Shown here piece by piece: positions 33,825 to 44,117 of a DNA stretch of 64,000 bases. Each line of letters starts with the position of its first letter. The first letter of the stretch is position 1. The DNA lies in the NCBI GenBank assembly GCA_020161615.1, contig JAIUPD010000003.1:434001-498000 (forward strand), given 5' to 3'. Source of the stretch: Pseudomonadota bacterium. Its GTDB lineage: Bacteria > Pseudomonadota > Alphaproteobacteria > Rhodobacterales > Rhodobacteraceae. The position numbers and the translations under genes are program-made. The notes beneath the pieces are model-generated. The model did no database searches and was not told the DNA's origin. It saw nothing but the letters and a program-made list of their open reading frames with translations.

Positions 33825-34242
33825 GGCGACCCGGGATTTCGTCCGGCAGCGCGCGCAGGTGCTGGACAAGGCCCGCAGCCCCGAGCGGTTCGAGGATGTC
33901 ATGGACGGCCTGAATGTCCGTGCCCGCCGCACTGTCGGACCGCCCGCGCCCGCCTGGGATTGCAGGGTCCACTGGCACGACGCCGAACGCCGCTTCGCCG
34001 CCCGGCTGGAGGAAACTGCCCCGGGCCAGACGCTGCTCTTGTCGCTCGCCTCCGATCTGGCCGATGCGGCGGTCACGCTCGATTTCCACGACATGCCCGA
34101 GGGCGGTTGCCGGGTCATCGCAACGGCCGATATCACGGCCCACAAGGTGCTGGCCCGGCTGGCGCTGCAATCCCTGCGGCTGGTGCGCGGCAAGGGCGAG
34201 GACCGGCTGACCCGACTGATCGCGGCCCTGTGCAGGCCCTGA
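33814..34242 (+). CDS. SRPBCC-like protein downstream of nudC
   Basis: A 142-residue protein with the rough outline of a START/SRPBCC ligand-binding fold: an N-terminal helix, FEDVMDGLNVRARR, alternating strands (CRVHWHDAERRFAARLEE, VTLDFHDMPEGGCRVIATADI) and a long C-terminal helix. The start overlaps the nudC 3' end by 11 bases, so the two are translationally linked. No catalytic motif is visible and the ligand is unknown. It ends five bases before the convergent glpK stop. Confidence 0.7.
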   Translation: MQIKATRDFVRQRAQVLDKARSPERFEDVMDGLNVRARRTVGPPAPAWDCRVHWHDAERRFAARLEETAPGQTLLLSLASDLADAAVTLDFHDMPEGGCRVIATADITAHKVLARLALQSLRLVRGKGEDRLTRLIAALCRP

Positions 34243-34246
34243 CGCC

Positions 34247-35722
<1,476 letters not shown>

Positions 35723-35839
35723 GAAAATCTCCCTTTGGGGCGAAGGTGGCGCGCGGCGCGGGGGCCGTCAACACCTGCCGCGGAAAGGGATTCTTTACCC
35801 GGCGGCGCCATGCTGCGGGCGACCAAGGCGGAGAGGCGG

Positions 35840-36814
35840 ATGCAGCAGTTCTTTCGGTGGATCGGAACCGCGTTGCTGGCGGCGCTGCTTGCGGCGGGCA
35901 TGGCCCGGGCCCAGGACAGCGGCCCCGCCGACCCGCTGCCGGAATTGCGCGACATCGGCCAGACGCTCGACTGGCAGGCCGTGGCCGAAGGGCCGCGCCC
36001 CGCCTCGGTGCCGCTGGGGCCGATGACGGCCCTCGGCGGAATCGCCGACTGGGCGCATGTCACCGGCGCGGGCAGCCGGACCTGGTACACCCGCCGCGGC
36101 ACCCTGCGACAGATGGAGGCGATCTATCGTCGCCAGCGCGAGTTGCTGGAAAGCGCCGGGTTCGAGATCCGCACCGCCGGTTTCAGCGCCGACCGCACCG
36201 GCATGGGGGTCGGCAGCAACGCCTGGATCGGCCTCTATCTGGGGGCGAACCCCCTGCCCGAGGGGGCCCCCGCGCTCCAAGGTGCGGAAGAACCGGCGCA
36301 GGGCGCGCTGATCGCCTCACGCGAGGGGGCGGAGGGCACGCTCTGGGTGGTGATGCTGGTAACCCAGCCGAGGCCGCAGCAGATCGGCGTCCTTCTGGAC
36401 CTCACCCAGACGCTGCGCAGCGACCCGCCGCCCGCGCTGGGACTGCAGGCGATGGATCGGGCAATCCGGCGGCAGGGGCGCGTGGTGCTGGACGGGCTGC
36501 GCTTCGACGAGGCCGGGGCGCTGGCGCCTGACTCGGAGCCGGTGCTGAGCGCGCTGGCCCATTACCTGCGCGCCAACCAGCGGCAGGAATTCCGCCTGGT
36601 CGGCCATACCGAAGAACGGGGCAGCCTGGCCGACGCCGCCCGCCTCTCGCAACGCCACGCCGAGGCGGTGATTGCCGCCCTGGTCGCACGTCACGGCGTC
36701 CAGCGCGATTCGCTGCGCGCCTTCGGTCTGGGGCCACTTTCGCCGCTCTTTCCCAACGATTCCGAGGCCGGGCGCGCCCGCAACCGCCGCGTGGAACTGG
36801 TCGCGGGCCCCTGA
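35840..36814 (+). CDS. Exported OmpA-family protein
   Basis: A 324-residue secreted protein. A signal peptide ends at AGMARA; the middle region (residues 30-190) is unassigned; the last 120 residues form an OmpA-like peptidoglycan-binding domain (FDEAGALAPDSEPVLSALAH, GHTEERGSLADAARLSQRHA, ARNRRVEL). ATG 35840 is chosen because GGAGAGG lies just upstream, and it gives the shorter signal peptide; ATG 35810 is the alternative. It probably tethers an outer-membrane or periplasmic assembly to the cell wall. Confidence 0.85.
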   Translation: MQQFFRWIGTALLAALLAAGMARAQDSGPADPLPELRDIGQTLDWQAVAEGPRPASVPLGPMTALGGIADWAHVTGAGSRTWYTRRGTLRQMEAIYRRQRELLESAGFEIRTAGFSADRTGMGVGSNAWIGLYLGANPLPEGAPALQGAEEPAQGALIASREGAEGTLWVVMLVTQPRPQQIGVLLDLTQTLRSDPPPALGLQAMDRAIRRQGRVVLDGLRFDEAGALAPDSEPVLSALAHYLRANQRQEFRLVGHTEERGSLADAARLSQRHAEAVIAALVARHGVQRDSLRAFGLGPLSPLFPNDSEAGRARNRRVELVAGP

Positions 36815-37151
36815 CCGCCCAACGCAACACCCCCGGGGGTGGCGCGCCCCGTGGTCGCACGGCGGGGCTGACGCGCCCAGGGTGACCGGTCGGGCGCGAT
36901 AGGTCAGGTCCGACAAGCCGGGACGATGCGCCAATGGCGATAGGCTGTGCGCGATACGCAGGGGAGCACGCCAGGGCTGACAGGAGGAAGCGATACGCCC
37001 AGAGCTGCCGGACGGGGAGATAGGCCAAGAGCGATACGCCGGGAGACGACACGCCGGGGCAATCCCCCCGCCATCACACGTCAGGGGTGACAAGCCCGCG
37101 CCCATCTGCTTCTCTGACGGCAGATTCCGTGGCGGCAGATTGGGGGCCAGA
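36815..37151. other. Gene-free stretch with recurrent GCGATA motifs
   Basis: 337 bases between the OmpA-family gene and the ureohydrolase gene. It begins with a 14-bp palindrome (CACCCCCGGGGGTG, 36828-36841) and then shows GCGATACGC at 36951, 36990 and 37031, with the related GCGATAGG near 36895 and 36936: spacing close to 40 bases. No convincing small gene is seen on either strand. The repeated words look like a decayed tandem repeat or clustered binding sites. Confidence 0.5.
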
Positions 37152-38105
37152 ATGACCGACTTCCAGCCCGTCTCGGGCTTTGTCCTGCCGCGCTTTGCGG
37201 GCATCCCCACCTTCATGCGCCTGCCGCATGTGCCGCTTGACGATCCGCGCCTCTCCGAGGTGCAGATCGGCCTGATCGGCGCCCCCTGGGACGGCGGCAC
37301 CACCAACCGCCCCGGCCCCCGTCACGGCCCGCGGCAGCTGCGCGACGCCTCGACCATGATCCGCGCCCAGCACGGGATCAGCGGCATCCGCCCCTTCGAA
37401 GCCGCGCGCTGCGCCGATCTGGGGGATGTCGCCCCGAACCCCGCCGATGTGCAGGACAGCCTGCGCCGGATGACCGCCTTCTACGCAAGGGTCCGCGAGG
37501 CCGGGATCCTCCCGCTGACGGCCGGGGGCGATCACCTCTGCACCCTGCCGATCCTCCGGGCGCTGGCCCATGACCGGCCGCTCGGCATGGTGCATTTCGA
37601 CAGCCACACCGACCTCTTCCACAGCTATTTCGGCGGCCAGATGTACACCCATGGCACCCCCTTCCGCCGTGCCGTGGAAGAGGGGCTGCTGGACCCGCAC
37701 CGCGTCTGCATGATCGGCATCCGCGGCACCGCCTATGACAGCGAGGATCGGGATTTCGCCCGGGCCGAGGGTATCCGGGTGATCCCGATCGAGGACTTCC
37801 ACCGCCGCGGGGTCGAGGATGTGATGGTCGAGGCCCGCGCCATCGCCGGGGATGGCGAGACCTATGTCAGCTACGACATCGATTTCGTCGATCCGGCCTT
37901 CGCCCCCGGCACCGGCACGCCGGAAGTGGGCGGCCCGACCAGCTGGCAGGCGCTGGAATGCGCCCGCGGCCTGGCGGGCCTGCGCATCGTCGGCGCCGAT
38001 CTGGTCGAGGTCTCGCCGCCCTTCGACCCGTCGGGCGCCACCGCCTTTCTCGGCGCGTCGCTCATGTTCGAGATGCTCTGCGCCATCGTGGCCGGGCAAG
38101 CCTAG
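37152..38105 (+). CDS. Ureohydrolase (agmatinase / guanidinobutyrase family)
   Basis: A 317-residue arginase-superfamily enzyme that releases urea from a guanidino compound using a two-manganese site. Metal ligands are visible in GGDH, FDSHTD and DIDFVDP, followed by the family segment PGTGTPEVGG. The sequence resembles agmatinases and guanidinobutyrases equally, so the substrate is left open. ATG 37152 gives the natural N-terminus (MTDFQPVSGF). It is followed after eight bases by an SDR gene, likely one transcription unit. Confidence 0.88.
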   Translation: MTDFQPVSGFVLPRFAGIPTFMRLPHVPLDDPRLSEVQIGLIGAPWDGGTTNRPGPRHGPRQLRDASTMIRAQHGISGIRPFEAARCADLGDVAPNPADVQDSLRRMTAFYARVREAGILPLTAGGDHLCTLPILRALAHDRPLGMVHFDSHTDLFHSYFGGQMYTHGTPFRRAVEEGLLDPHRVCMIGIRGTAYDSEDRDFARAEGIRVIPIEDFHRRGVEDVMVEARAIAGDGETYVSYDIDFVDPAFAPGTGTPEVGGPTSWQALECARGLAGLRIVGADLVEVSPPFDPSGATAFLGASLMFEMLCAIVAGQA

Positions 38106-38113
38106 GAGAACCC

Positions 38114-38863
38114 ATGCAAAAAACCGCCCTCGTTACCGGCGCCGCCCGCGGCATCGGCCTGGCCACGACCGAGCTGTTCCTCGCCGCGGGCTGGCAGGTC
38201 GCCATGATCGACCGCGATGTCCCGGCACTGGACAGCGCCAGCGCCACGCTCGACGGCGCGCGCGCCTTTTCTTGCGACGTCTCGGACCCGGGCGAGGTCG
38301 AGGCGATGGTGGCCCGGGTCACCGAGCATTTCGGCCGCATCGACGCCCTGGTGAACAACGCGGGCGTCGCCGATTTCGGCCCGATCGAAGAGACCGATTT
38401 CCGGCGCTGGCGCAGGGTCATGGCCACCAATCTCGACGGTCCCTTCCTGGTCAGCCAGGCCTGCACGCCCGCGCTCAAGGCCAGCAGGGGCGCGATCCTC
38501 AACATCGCCTCGATCAGCGGGCTTCGGGCCTCGACCCTGCGGGTGGCCTATGGCACCTCGAAGGCTGCGGTCATCCATCTGACAAAACAGCAGGCGGCGG
38601 AACTGGGCGAATACGGTATCCGTGCCAATTGTGTCTGCCCGGGCCCGGTGCGCACCAAGCTCGCCATGGCGGTCCATACGCAGGAAATCATCGACGCCTA
38701 TCACGACGCGATTCCGCTGAACCGCTACGGTTCGGAACGCGAAATCGCCGAGGTCATCGTCTTTCTTTGCTCGGAGAAGGCGAGCTATGTCACCGGCCAG
38801 GTGGTCGCCGCCGATGGCGGGTTCGAGAGCACGGGCGTGGGCCTGCCGGCGCTGCGCCGCTGA
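38114..38863 (+). CDS. SDR family oxidoreductase
   Basis: A 249-residue classical short-chain dehydrogenase. TGAARGIG is the cofactor loop, NNAG (VNNAGVAD) the structural motif, Ser in IASISG and YGTSK the catalytic tetrad, and CPGPVRT the usual following segment. The acidic residue at IDRD suggests NAD rather than NADP. It follows the ureohydrolase with AGGAG eight bases ahead of the ATG. The substrate is not evident. The 275 bases after it hold no gene that I can support. Confidence 0.9.
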   Translation: MQKTALVTGAARGIGLATTELFLAAGWQVAMIDRDVPALDSASATLDGARAFSCDVSDPGEVEAMVARVTEHFGRIDALVNNAGVADFGPIEETDFRRWRRVMATNLDGPFLVSQACTPALKASRGAILNIASISGLRASTLRVAYGTSKAAVIHLTKQQAAELGEYGIRANCVCPGPVRTKLAMAVHTQEIIDAYHDAIPLNRYGSEREIAEVIVFLCSEKASYVTGQVVAADGGFESTGVGLPALRR

Positions 38864-39138
38864 CTGGTCTGCGGCGCAAGTGTATGTCCGGGGCCGAGGT
38901 CGCTTGCCTCCAGGGGGGCCGGACGGCTCCTCACCGCCCCCGGCCGGGCGCGGGGCGCGAAAAAGCCGCGTCTTTCGGCAAGTTGATGCGCCGGCCCCGC
39001 CCGGGCCGTGCCATCAGGCTTTCCATGACCGCCGCTTGACGCTATCCTGCCGGAAAAAATCCACGCCCGCGGGTCGGGCGGCAAGGACGCGCGGGCGCGG
39101 GGTCAAACCCCGGTCACGCGCCGGGGCACGAGGGCAGA

Positions 39139-40323
39139 ATGGGTCGAGAGTTCACCAAAACCATCCCGCGACCGGCGGCGACCTCTGCCGTGGCGCTGTC
39201 GCTGGTGTTGGCGCTGGGCGCCTGCCAGATGACGCAGAGCACGGCCGAGGGCGCGCCGGTGACCACCTCTGCCCCCGCCTCCTCGGGTCCCGGGCAGCGG
39301 GTGATCGAACGCGATGTCGAGGCGCCCGAGGTCTTCGAGGTGCAGGAGCCCGGCCTCTGGGACGGGCGGCCCTCGCTCGGCGGGGTCTGGGTGGCGCATC
39401 CGACCGCCCGCGACCCCGAACGCGTGATGATCCGCAATACCCGCACCGGCGCCACGGTGATCGGTGCCCTGTTCCGGCGCGAACGCGAGAATCCCGGCCC
39501 GCGCTTTCAGGTCTCGTCCGAAGCGGCGAATGCCTTGGGCATCCTGGCGGGCGCGCCCACCGAGATCCAGGTGACCGCGCTGCGCCTGCAACGCGTCGAG
39601 ATGGAGATCGATCCCGAACCCGCGACCGCTGCCACCGAGACGCTGGCCCTCGCCCCGGTGACGCCCCCCGCGGCGGACACGACGGCCGTCCCCGCGCCGA
39701 CTGCCCAGGCCCAGGGCCAGGTGGCCATCCTCGACGAACCGCAGCCGCGCCGCCGCCTGCGCGACCTGTTCCGCCGCGGCGAGACCCCGCCCGAATCCGC
39801 GCCCATCGCCCAGACCGCCCTCGCCCCGGCCGAAGGCGTGGCGACCGTGGCCGCCGGCGCTGCCGCCGCGGTTCCGCCCGCTGCGAGCCCGCCGGCGATC
39901 GTGCCGACCGAGCCGCCCCGCCGCACGCTGCGCGACCTCTTCCGCCGTCGCCAGCCCGCGCCCGATACCACGCTGATCCCCCTGCCGGACGCGACCGCGG
40001 CCCCCGCCGCCGCGACGCAGCCCCTGCAGGCGACCGGCACGCAGCCGGTGCCCGTCACGGCCACCGCGCCCGCTGCGCCGACGCCCCGCATCGACCGGCC
40101 TTTCGTGCAGATCGGCATCTTCAGCGTCGAACAGAACGCGGTGAACGCCCGCGCCCAGATGCTTGCCGCCGGCCTCAGCGCCGAAATCCGCCGCGGCCGG
40201 GTCGGCGAGAACGACTTCTGGCGCGTGGTTGTCGGTCCCGCCACCTCGACCACCGAACGCGGGCAGTTCCTGCAACGCGTGCGCGGGCTGGGTTTTGCCG
40301 ATGCCTATGCGGTCCAGCGCTGA
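39139..40323 (+). CDS. SPOR-domain lipoprotein with internal RRxLRDLFRR repeats
   Basis: A 394-residue envelope protein. It has a lipoprotein signal peptide with lipobox LALGAC, then an ordered region of about 110 residues (around VWVAHPTARDPERV), a long Ala/Pro-rich linker, and a C-terminal SPOR domain (FVQIGIFSVEQNAVNARAQM to the end) that binds denuded septal peptidoglycan. The linker holds two copies of a short basic motif, RRRLRDLFRRGE and RRTLRDLFRRRQ, about 60 residues apart. It lies just before a D-Ala-D-Ala carboxypeptidase gene, so a cell-wall role at division is likely. Confidence 0.85.
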   Translation: MGREFTKTIPRPAATSAVALSLVLALGACQMTQSTAEGAPVTTSAPASSGPGQRVIERDVEAPEVFEVQEPGLWDGRPSLGGVWVAHPTARDPERVMIRNTRTGATVIGALFRRERENPGPRFQVSSEAANALGILAGAPTEIQVTALRLQRVEMEIDPEPATAATETLALAPVTPPAADTTAVPAPTAQAQGQVAILDEPQPRRRLRDLFRRGETPPESAPIAQTALAPAEGVATVAAGAAAAVPPAASPPAIVPTEPPRRTLRDLFRRRQPAPDTTLIPLPDATAAPAAATQPLQATGTQPVPVTATAPAAPTPRIDRPFVQIGIFSVEQNAVNARAQMLAAGLSAEIRRGRVGENDFWRVVVGPATSTTERGQFLQRVRGLGFADAYAVQR

Positions 40324-40427
40324 GGTGATTTGAAACCCCTTGCCGAATGCGGCTAAGGTGGCGCGGCCCGCGCCCGGCCGCGCCACGCGTGCCGGACCCG
40401 CGGCACGCTTGCCCGAAGGAGAACACG

Positions 40428-41579
40428 ATGCCCTTGATGCGCCTGCTGATCGCCGCGGCCCTGCTGCTGGCTGGCACCGTCGCCGGCCTTGCCCAGTCGC
40501 CCTATGGCGGCCGCGCGCCCAATTACTTCATTCTCGATGTGGCCTCGGGTCAGGTTCTGGCGCAGCAAAACGCCGATATCCCGCTGCCGCCCGCCTCGAT
40601 GTCGAAGCTGATGACGCTGGCCATGCTGCTCGACGCGCTGGATCAGGGCCGCATCGCGCTGGACACGACCTGGAGCGTCTCGGAACGGGCGCATGCCATG
40701 GGCGGCTCGTCGATGTTCCTAGAAACCCGGGACCGGCCGACGACCGAGGATCTGATTCGCGGCCTGGCCGTCGTCTCGGGCAATGATGCCTCCGTCGTCA
40801 TCGCCGAGGGGCTGGGCGGGACCGAGGATTCCTTTGCGCAGATGGCCCAGGCCCGCGCCGAACAGATCGGCATGACCCAGACCACCATCGCCAATTCCTC
40901 GGGCTGGCCCGATCCGCGCCACCGCATGAGCCTGCACGACCTGGGCATTCTGGGTCGCTATCTGATGATCGAACACGCCGAATATTATCATTACCTGGCT
41001 GAGACCGAGTTCACCTGGAACGACATCACGCAGCCGAACCGGCTGCCGCTTCTGTCGGCCGGGATCGGCATGGACGGGCTGAAGACCGGCCATACCGAAG
41101 AAGCCGGCTATTCGATGGTGGGCTCGGCCCATCAGGGTAACCGGCGGATCATCTTCGTCTTCTCGGGCCTGAACTCGATGGGCGAGCGCGCCGAAGAGGC
41201 CGAGCGTATCGTCAACTGGGCCTTCCGCCAGTTCGTCGAGCGTGAGGTGCTGGAAAGCGGCCAGGCGATTGCCGAGGCCGAGGTCTGGCTGGGCACCGCG
41301 CCCACCGTGCCGCTGGTCGCCCCGCAAGGCCTGACGGTGCTGATGCCGGCCATCGAGCAGGGCGCGGTCAGCGCGCGGGTCGAATACGACGGCCCCCTCG
41401 CCGCACCGGTGCAGGAGGGCGCCGAGGTCGCCCGCCTGATCGTCGAGGTGCCGGGCCTGCCCGACCCCTACACGATGCCGCTGGTGGCCGGGGCCACGGT
41501 GCCCGAGGGCGGGATCGTGCCGCGCATGCGGACCGCTGCCATGGTGCTGGGCAACCAATTGGGCCTGACCGCACCGTGA
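40428..41579 (+). CDS. D-alanyl-D-alanine carboxypeptidase (penicillin-binding protein 5/6 type)
   Basis: A 383-residue periplasmic peptidase trimming the terminal D-Ala of peptidoglycan stem peptides. A signal peptide (LLIAAALLLAGTVAGLAQ) is followed by the three active-site motifs SMSK, SGND and KTG (LKTGHTEEAG), and a C-terminal beta-sandwich domain. A typical C-terminal amphipathic anchor is not obvious. AAGGAG precedes ATG 40428. Its stop overlaps the GTG start of tmk (GTGA), linking wall synthesis with a DNA-precursor/replication operon. Confidence 0.92.
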   Translation: MPLMRLLIAAALLLAGTVAGLAQSPYGGRAPNYFILDVASGQVLAQQNADIPLPPASMSKLMTLAMLLDALDQGRIALDTTWSVSERAHAMGGSSMFLETRDRPTTEDLIRGLAVVSGNDASVVIAEGLGGTEDSFAQMAQARAEQIGMTQTTIANSSGWPDPRHRMSLHDLGILGRYLMIEHAEYYHYLAETEFTWNDITQPNRLPLLSAGIGMDGLKTGHTEEAGYSMVGSAHQGNRRIIFVFSGLNSMGERAEEAERIVNWAFRQFVEREVLESGQAIAEAEVWLGTAPTVPLVAPQGLTVLMPAIEQGAVSARVEYDGPLAAPVQEGAEVARLIVEVPGLPDPYTMPLVAGATVPEGGIVPRMRTAAMVLGNQLGLTAP

Positions 41580-42214
41580 CCGCCCCGGTGAGCGCCGGAC
41601 GGGGCGCCTTCATCACCTTCGAAGGGATTGACGGATCGGGCAAATCGACCCAGGCGCGGCTGCTGGCCGAGGCGCTGCGCGGTTCGGGGCGCGAGGTGGT
41701 GCTGACCCGCGAGCCGGGCGGCTCGCCCGGGGCCGAAGAGATCCGCCGCCTGGTGCTGGAAGGCGATCCCGAGCGCTGGTCGGCCGAGACCGAGATCCTG
41801 CTCTTCACCGCCGCCCGCCGCGACCATCTGGAGCGCACCATCGAGCCGGCGCTGGCCGGGGGTCAGATCGTGGTCTGCGACCGGTTCGCCGATTCGACGC
41901 GGATGTATCAGGGGTTGTCGCGCGGGGATCTGCGGGCGCTGGTCGACCAGCTGCACGCGCTGATGATCGGGCGCGAGCCGGATCTGACATTGCTGATCGA
42001 CATGGATCCCGAGGTGGGTCTCGCGCGCGCCAAGGGACGGCGCGGCACCGAAGAACGGTTCGAGGATTTCGGCCCCGAATTGCAGCGCCGGATGCGCGCG
42101 GGGTTCCTGGCGCTGGCGGCCGAGTTTCCGGCCCGTTTCCGGGTGATCGACGGCGCCCGCCCGGTCGAGGCGGTGGCGGCCGATGTGCTGGCGACCGTCC
42201 GGGCCGCGCTATGA
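41576..42214 (+). CDS. tmk: Thymidylate kinase
   Basis: A 212-residue dTMP kinase making dTDP for DNA synthesis. P-loop FEGIDGSGKST, the TREPGG segment carrying the DR(E/H)-type residues, and CDRFADST with a LID region (KGRRGTEERFE) are typical. It uses GTG at 41576, within the GTGA overlap with the preceding carboxypeptidase gene, and its stop overlaps holB by four bases. Consistent with the common tmk-holB-tatD arrangement. Confidence 0.96.
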   Translation: MTAPVSAGRGAFITFEGIDGSGKSTQARLLAEALRGSGREVVLTREPGGSPGAEEIRRLVLEGDPERWSAETEILLFTAARRDHLERTIEPALAGGQIVVCDRFADSTRMYQGLSRGDLRALVDQLHALMIGREPDLTLLIDMDPEVGLARAKGRRGTEERFEDFGPELQRRMRAGFLALAAEFPARFRVIDGARPVEAVAADVLATVRAAL

Positions 42215-43314
42215 GCGAGGCGCCAGAAGCCGACCGCATCGCCGGTGCCCCCCATCCGCGCGACACCGCCCGCCTTTTCGGGCAGGAGGCCGCGGAACGC
42301 CGGTTCCTCGATTCCTTCGGTCAGGGGCGGCTGCACCACGGCTGGCTGATCACCGGCCCGCGCGGCATCGGCAAGGCGACGCTGGCCTGGCGGCTGGCCC
42401 GGTTCCTGCTGGCCGAGGAGCCGGGCGGCGGCCTCTTCGGTCCGCCCGAGACGCTGGATGTGGACCCCGACCACCCGGTCGCGCACCGCATCGCCGCCGG
42501 CTCGGAACCCGGGCTGCTGCCCATTCGCCGGGCGGCGGATGAGAAGACCGGGCGGCTGAAAAGCCAGATCACGGTGGATGAAGTCAGGAAGCTGCGCGAT
42601 TTCTTCGGCATGTCCTCGGCCGAGGGCGGGCGCCGCGTGGTCATCGTCGACAGCGCCGACGAGATGAACCCGAGCGCCGCCAACGCCCTGCTGAAGCTGC
42701 TGGAAGAACCGCCCGCCGGTGCCATGCTGCTCCTGGTCTCGCACCAGCCCTCGCGTCTCTTGCCGACGATCCGCTCGCGCTGCCGGGAACTGCGCTTGCA
42801 GCCGCTGGGCCCCGCGGACATGGGCCGCGCGCTGGAACAAGCGATGGGCGAAGCCGAGGAATCCGAGGCGCTGACCGCGCTGTCGGGCGGGTCGGTTGGT
42901 GAGGCGATCCGGGTCGCCTCGGGGGGTGGCTTGGAGCTTTATGCGGAAATAGTGGCACTTCTGGCCGAATATCCGCAGATGGACCGGGCAAGAATATTGA
43001 AATTGTGCAACTCGCTGGGCACTCGCGAGGCTGAACCACGCTTTGACCTGACCGTCCGGCTGCTGGATCTGGCGCTGGCGCGGCTGGCCCGCGCCGGTGC
43101 CACCGGCCAACCCCTGCCCGAGGCCGCGCCGGGCGAATCCCGCCTGCACGCCCGCCTTGCCCCCGATCCCCGCGCTGCCCGGCACTGGGCCGAGATGGCG
43201 GCCGATCTGGGCGCGCGGGCGCGGGGCGGACGGGCGGTCAACCTTGACCCCGGCGCGCTGGTGCTGGATATGTTCCTGCGACTGGAATCCGCGGCGCGCC
43301 CGGCGAGTGGATAA
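42211..43314 (+). CDS. holB: DNA polymerase III subunit delta'
   Basis: A 367-residue clamp-loader subunit of the AAA+ type. It has ITGPRGIGKAT (P-loop), a DSADEMNPSAANALLKLLEEPP block (Walker B region with sensor) and SRCRELRLQPL, the typical SRC arginine motif. It loads the sliding clamp together with tau/gamma and delta. Overlaps tmk by four bases and precedes the TatD-type gene by 14 bases. Confidence 0.95.
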   Translation: MSEAPEADRIAGAPHPRDTARLFGQEAAERRFLDSFGQGRLHHGWLITGPRGIGKATLAWRLARFLLAEEPGGGLFGPPETLDVDPDHPVAHRIAAGSEPGLLPIRRAADEKTGRLKSQITVDEVRKLRDFFGMSSAEGGRRVVIVDSADEMNPSAANALLKLLEEPPAGAMLLLVSHQPSRLLPTIRSRCRELRLQPLGPADMGRALEQAMGEAEESEALTALSGGSVGEAIRVASGGGLELYAEIVALLAEYPQMDRARILKLCNSLGTREAEPRFDLTVRLLDLALARLARAGATGQPLPEAAPGESRLHARLAPDPRAARHWAEMAADLGARARGGRAVNLDPGALVLDMFLRLESAARPASG

Positions 43315-43328
43315 ATGCCGGACCCCCG

Positions 43329-44117
43329 ATGACGCCCCTTCTTGTTGACAGCCACACCCATCTCGACTTCCCCGATTTCGACGGCGAGCATGACGCGCTC
43401 CTGCAACGCGCCCGCGAGGCCGGGGTCACGCGCATGGTCAGTATCTGCACGCGGCTGGACCGCGAGCCGATCGTGCGGGCGCTGGCCGAGACTTACCCGG
43501 AAGTCTATTACGCCGCCGGGATCCATCCGATGCGGGCGGGCGAAGAGCCGCTGGTCGCGCTGGAGGATCTGACGCGGCTGGCCGCGCATCCGAAATTCGT
43601 CGGCATCGGCGAAACGGGCCTCGATTACCATTACACGCCCGAAAGCGCGCCGATCCAGCAAGCCAGCCTGCGCATCCATATCGAGGCCGCGCGCCAGACC
43701 GGCCTGCCGCTGATCATCCATGCCCGCGACGCGGACGAGGACATGGCCCGCATCCTGACCGAGGAATACCGCGCAGGCGCTTATACCTGCGTGATGCATT
43801 GCTTCTCGTCCGGGCCGGACCTGGCCGCCGCCGCGCTGGATCTGGGGTTCTACCTCTCAGCCTCGGGCATCGCCGCCTTCCCGAAATCGACGGCTTTGCG
43901 CGAGATCTTTGCCAGCGCGCCCGTGGACCGTATTCTGGTCGAGACCGACGCACCCTATCTGGCCCCGCCCCCCTATCGCGGCAAGCGCAACGAGCCCGCC
44001 TATACCGCCCATACCGCCCGCAAGCTGGCCGAGGTCTGGGGCCTGAGTTTCGAGGATTTCGCCCGCCAGACGACGGCGAATTTCGACCGTCTCTTTACCA
44101 AGGCGCATCCGGCATGA
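43329..44117 (+). CDS. TatD family metal-dependent hydrolase (deoxyribonuclease-like)
   Basis: A 262-residue TIM-barrel hydrolase of the TatD/YcfH family. Metal residues appear as SHTHLDF, GETGLDYH, the LIIHARDA and HCFSSG histidines and the late ETDAPYLAP. Members are 3'-5' DNases or related exonucleases acting on DNA or RNA ends. Position after holB matches the widely conserved order. Four-base overlap with the next MBL-fold gene. Confidence 0.93.
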   Translation: MTPLLVDSHTHLDFPDFDGEHDALLQRAREAGVTRMVSICTRLDREPIVRALAETYPEVYYAAGIHPMRAGEEPLVALEDLTRLAAHPKFVGIGETGLDYHYTPESAPIQQASLRIHIEAARQTGLPLIIHARDADEDMARILTEEYRAGAYTCVMHCFSSGPDLAAAALDLGFYLSASGIAAFPKSTALREIFASAPVDRILVETDAPYLAPPPYRGKRNEPAYTAHTARKLAEVWGLSFEDFARQTTANFDRLFTKAHPA

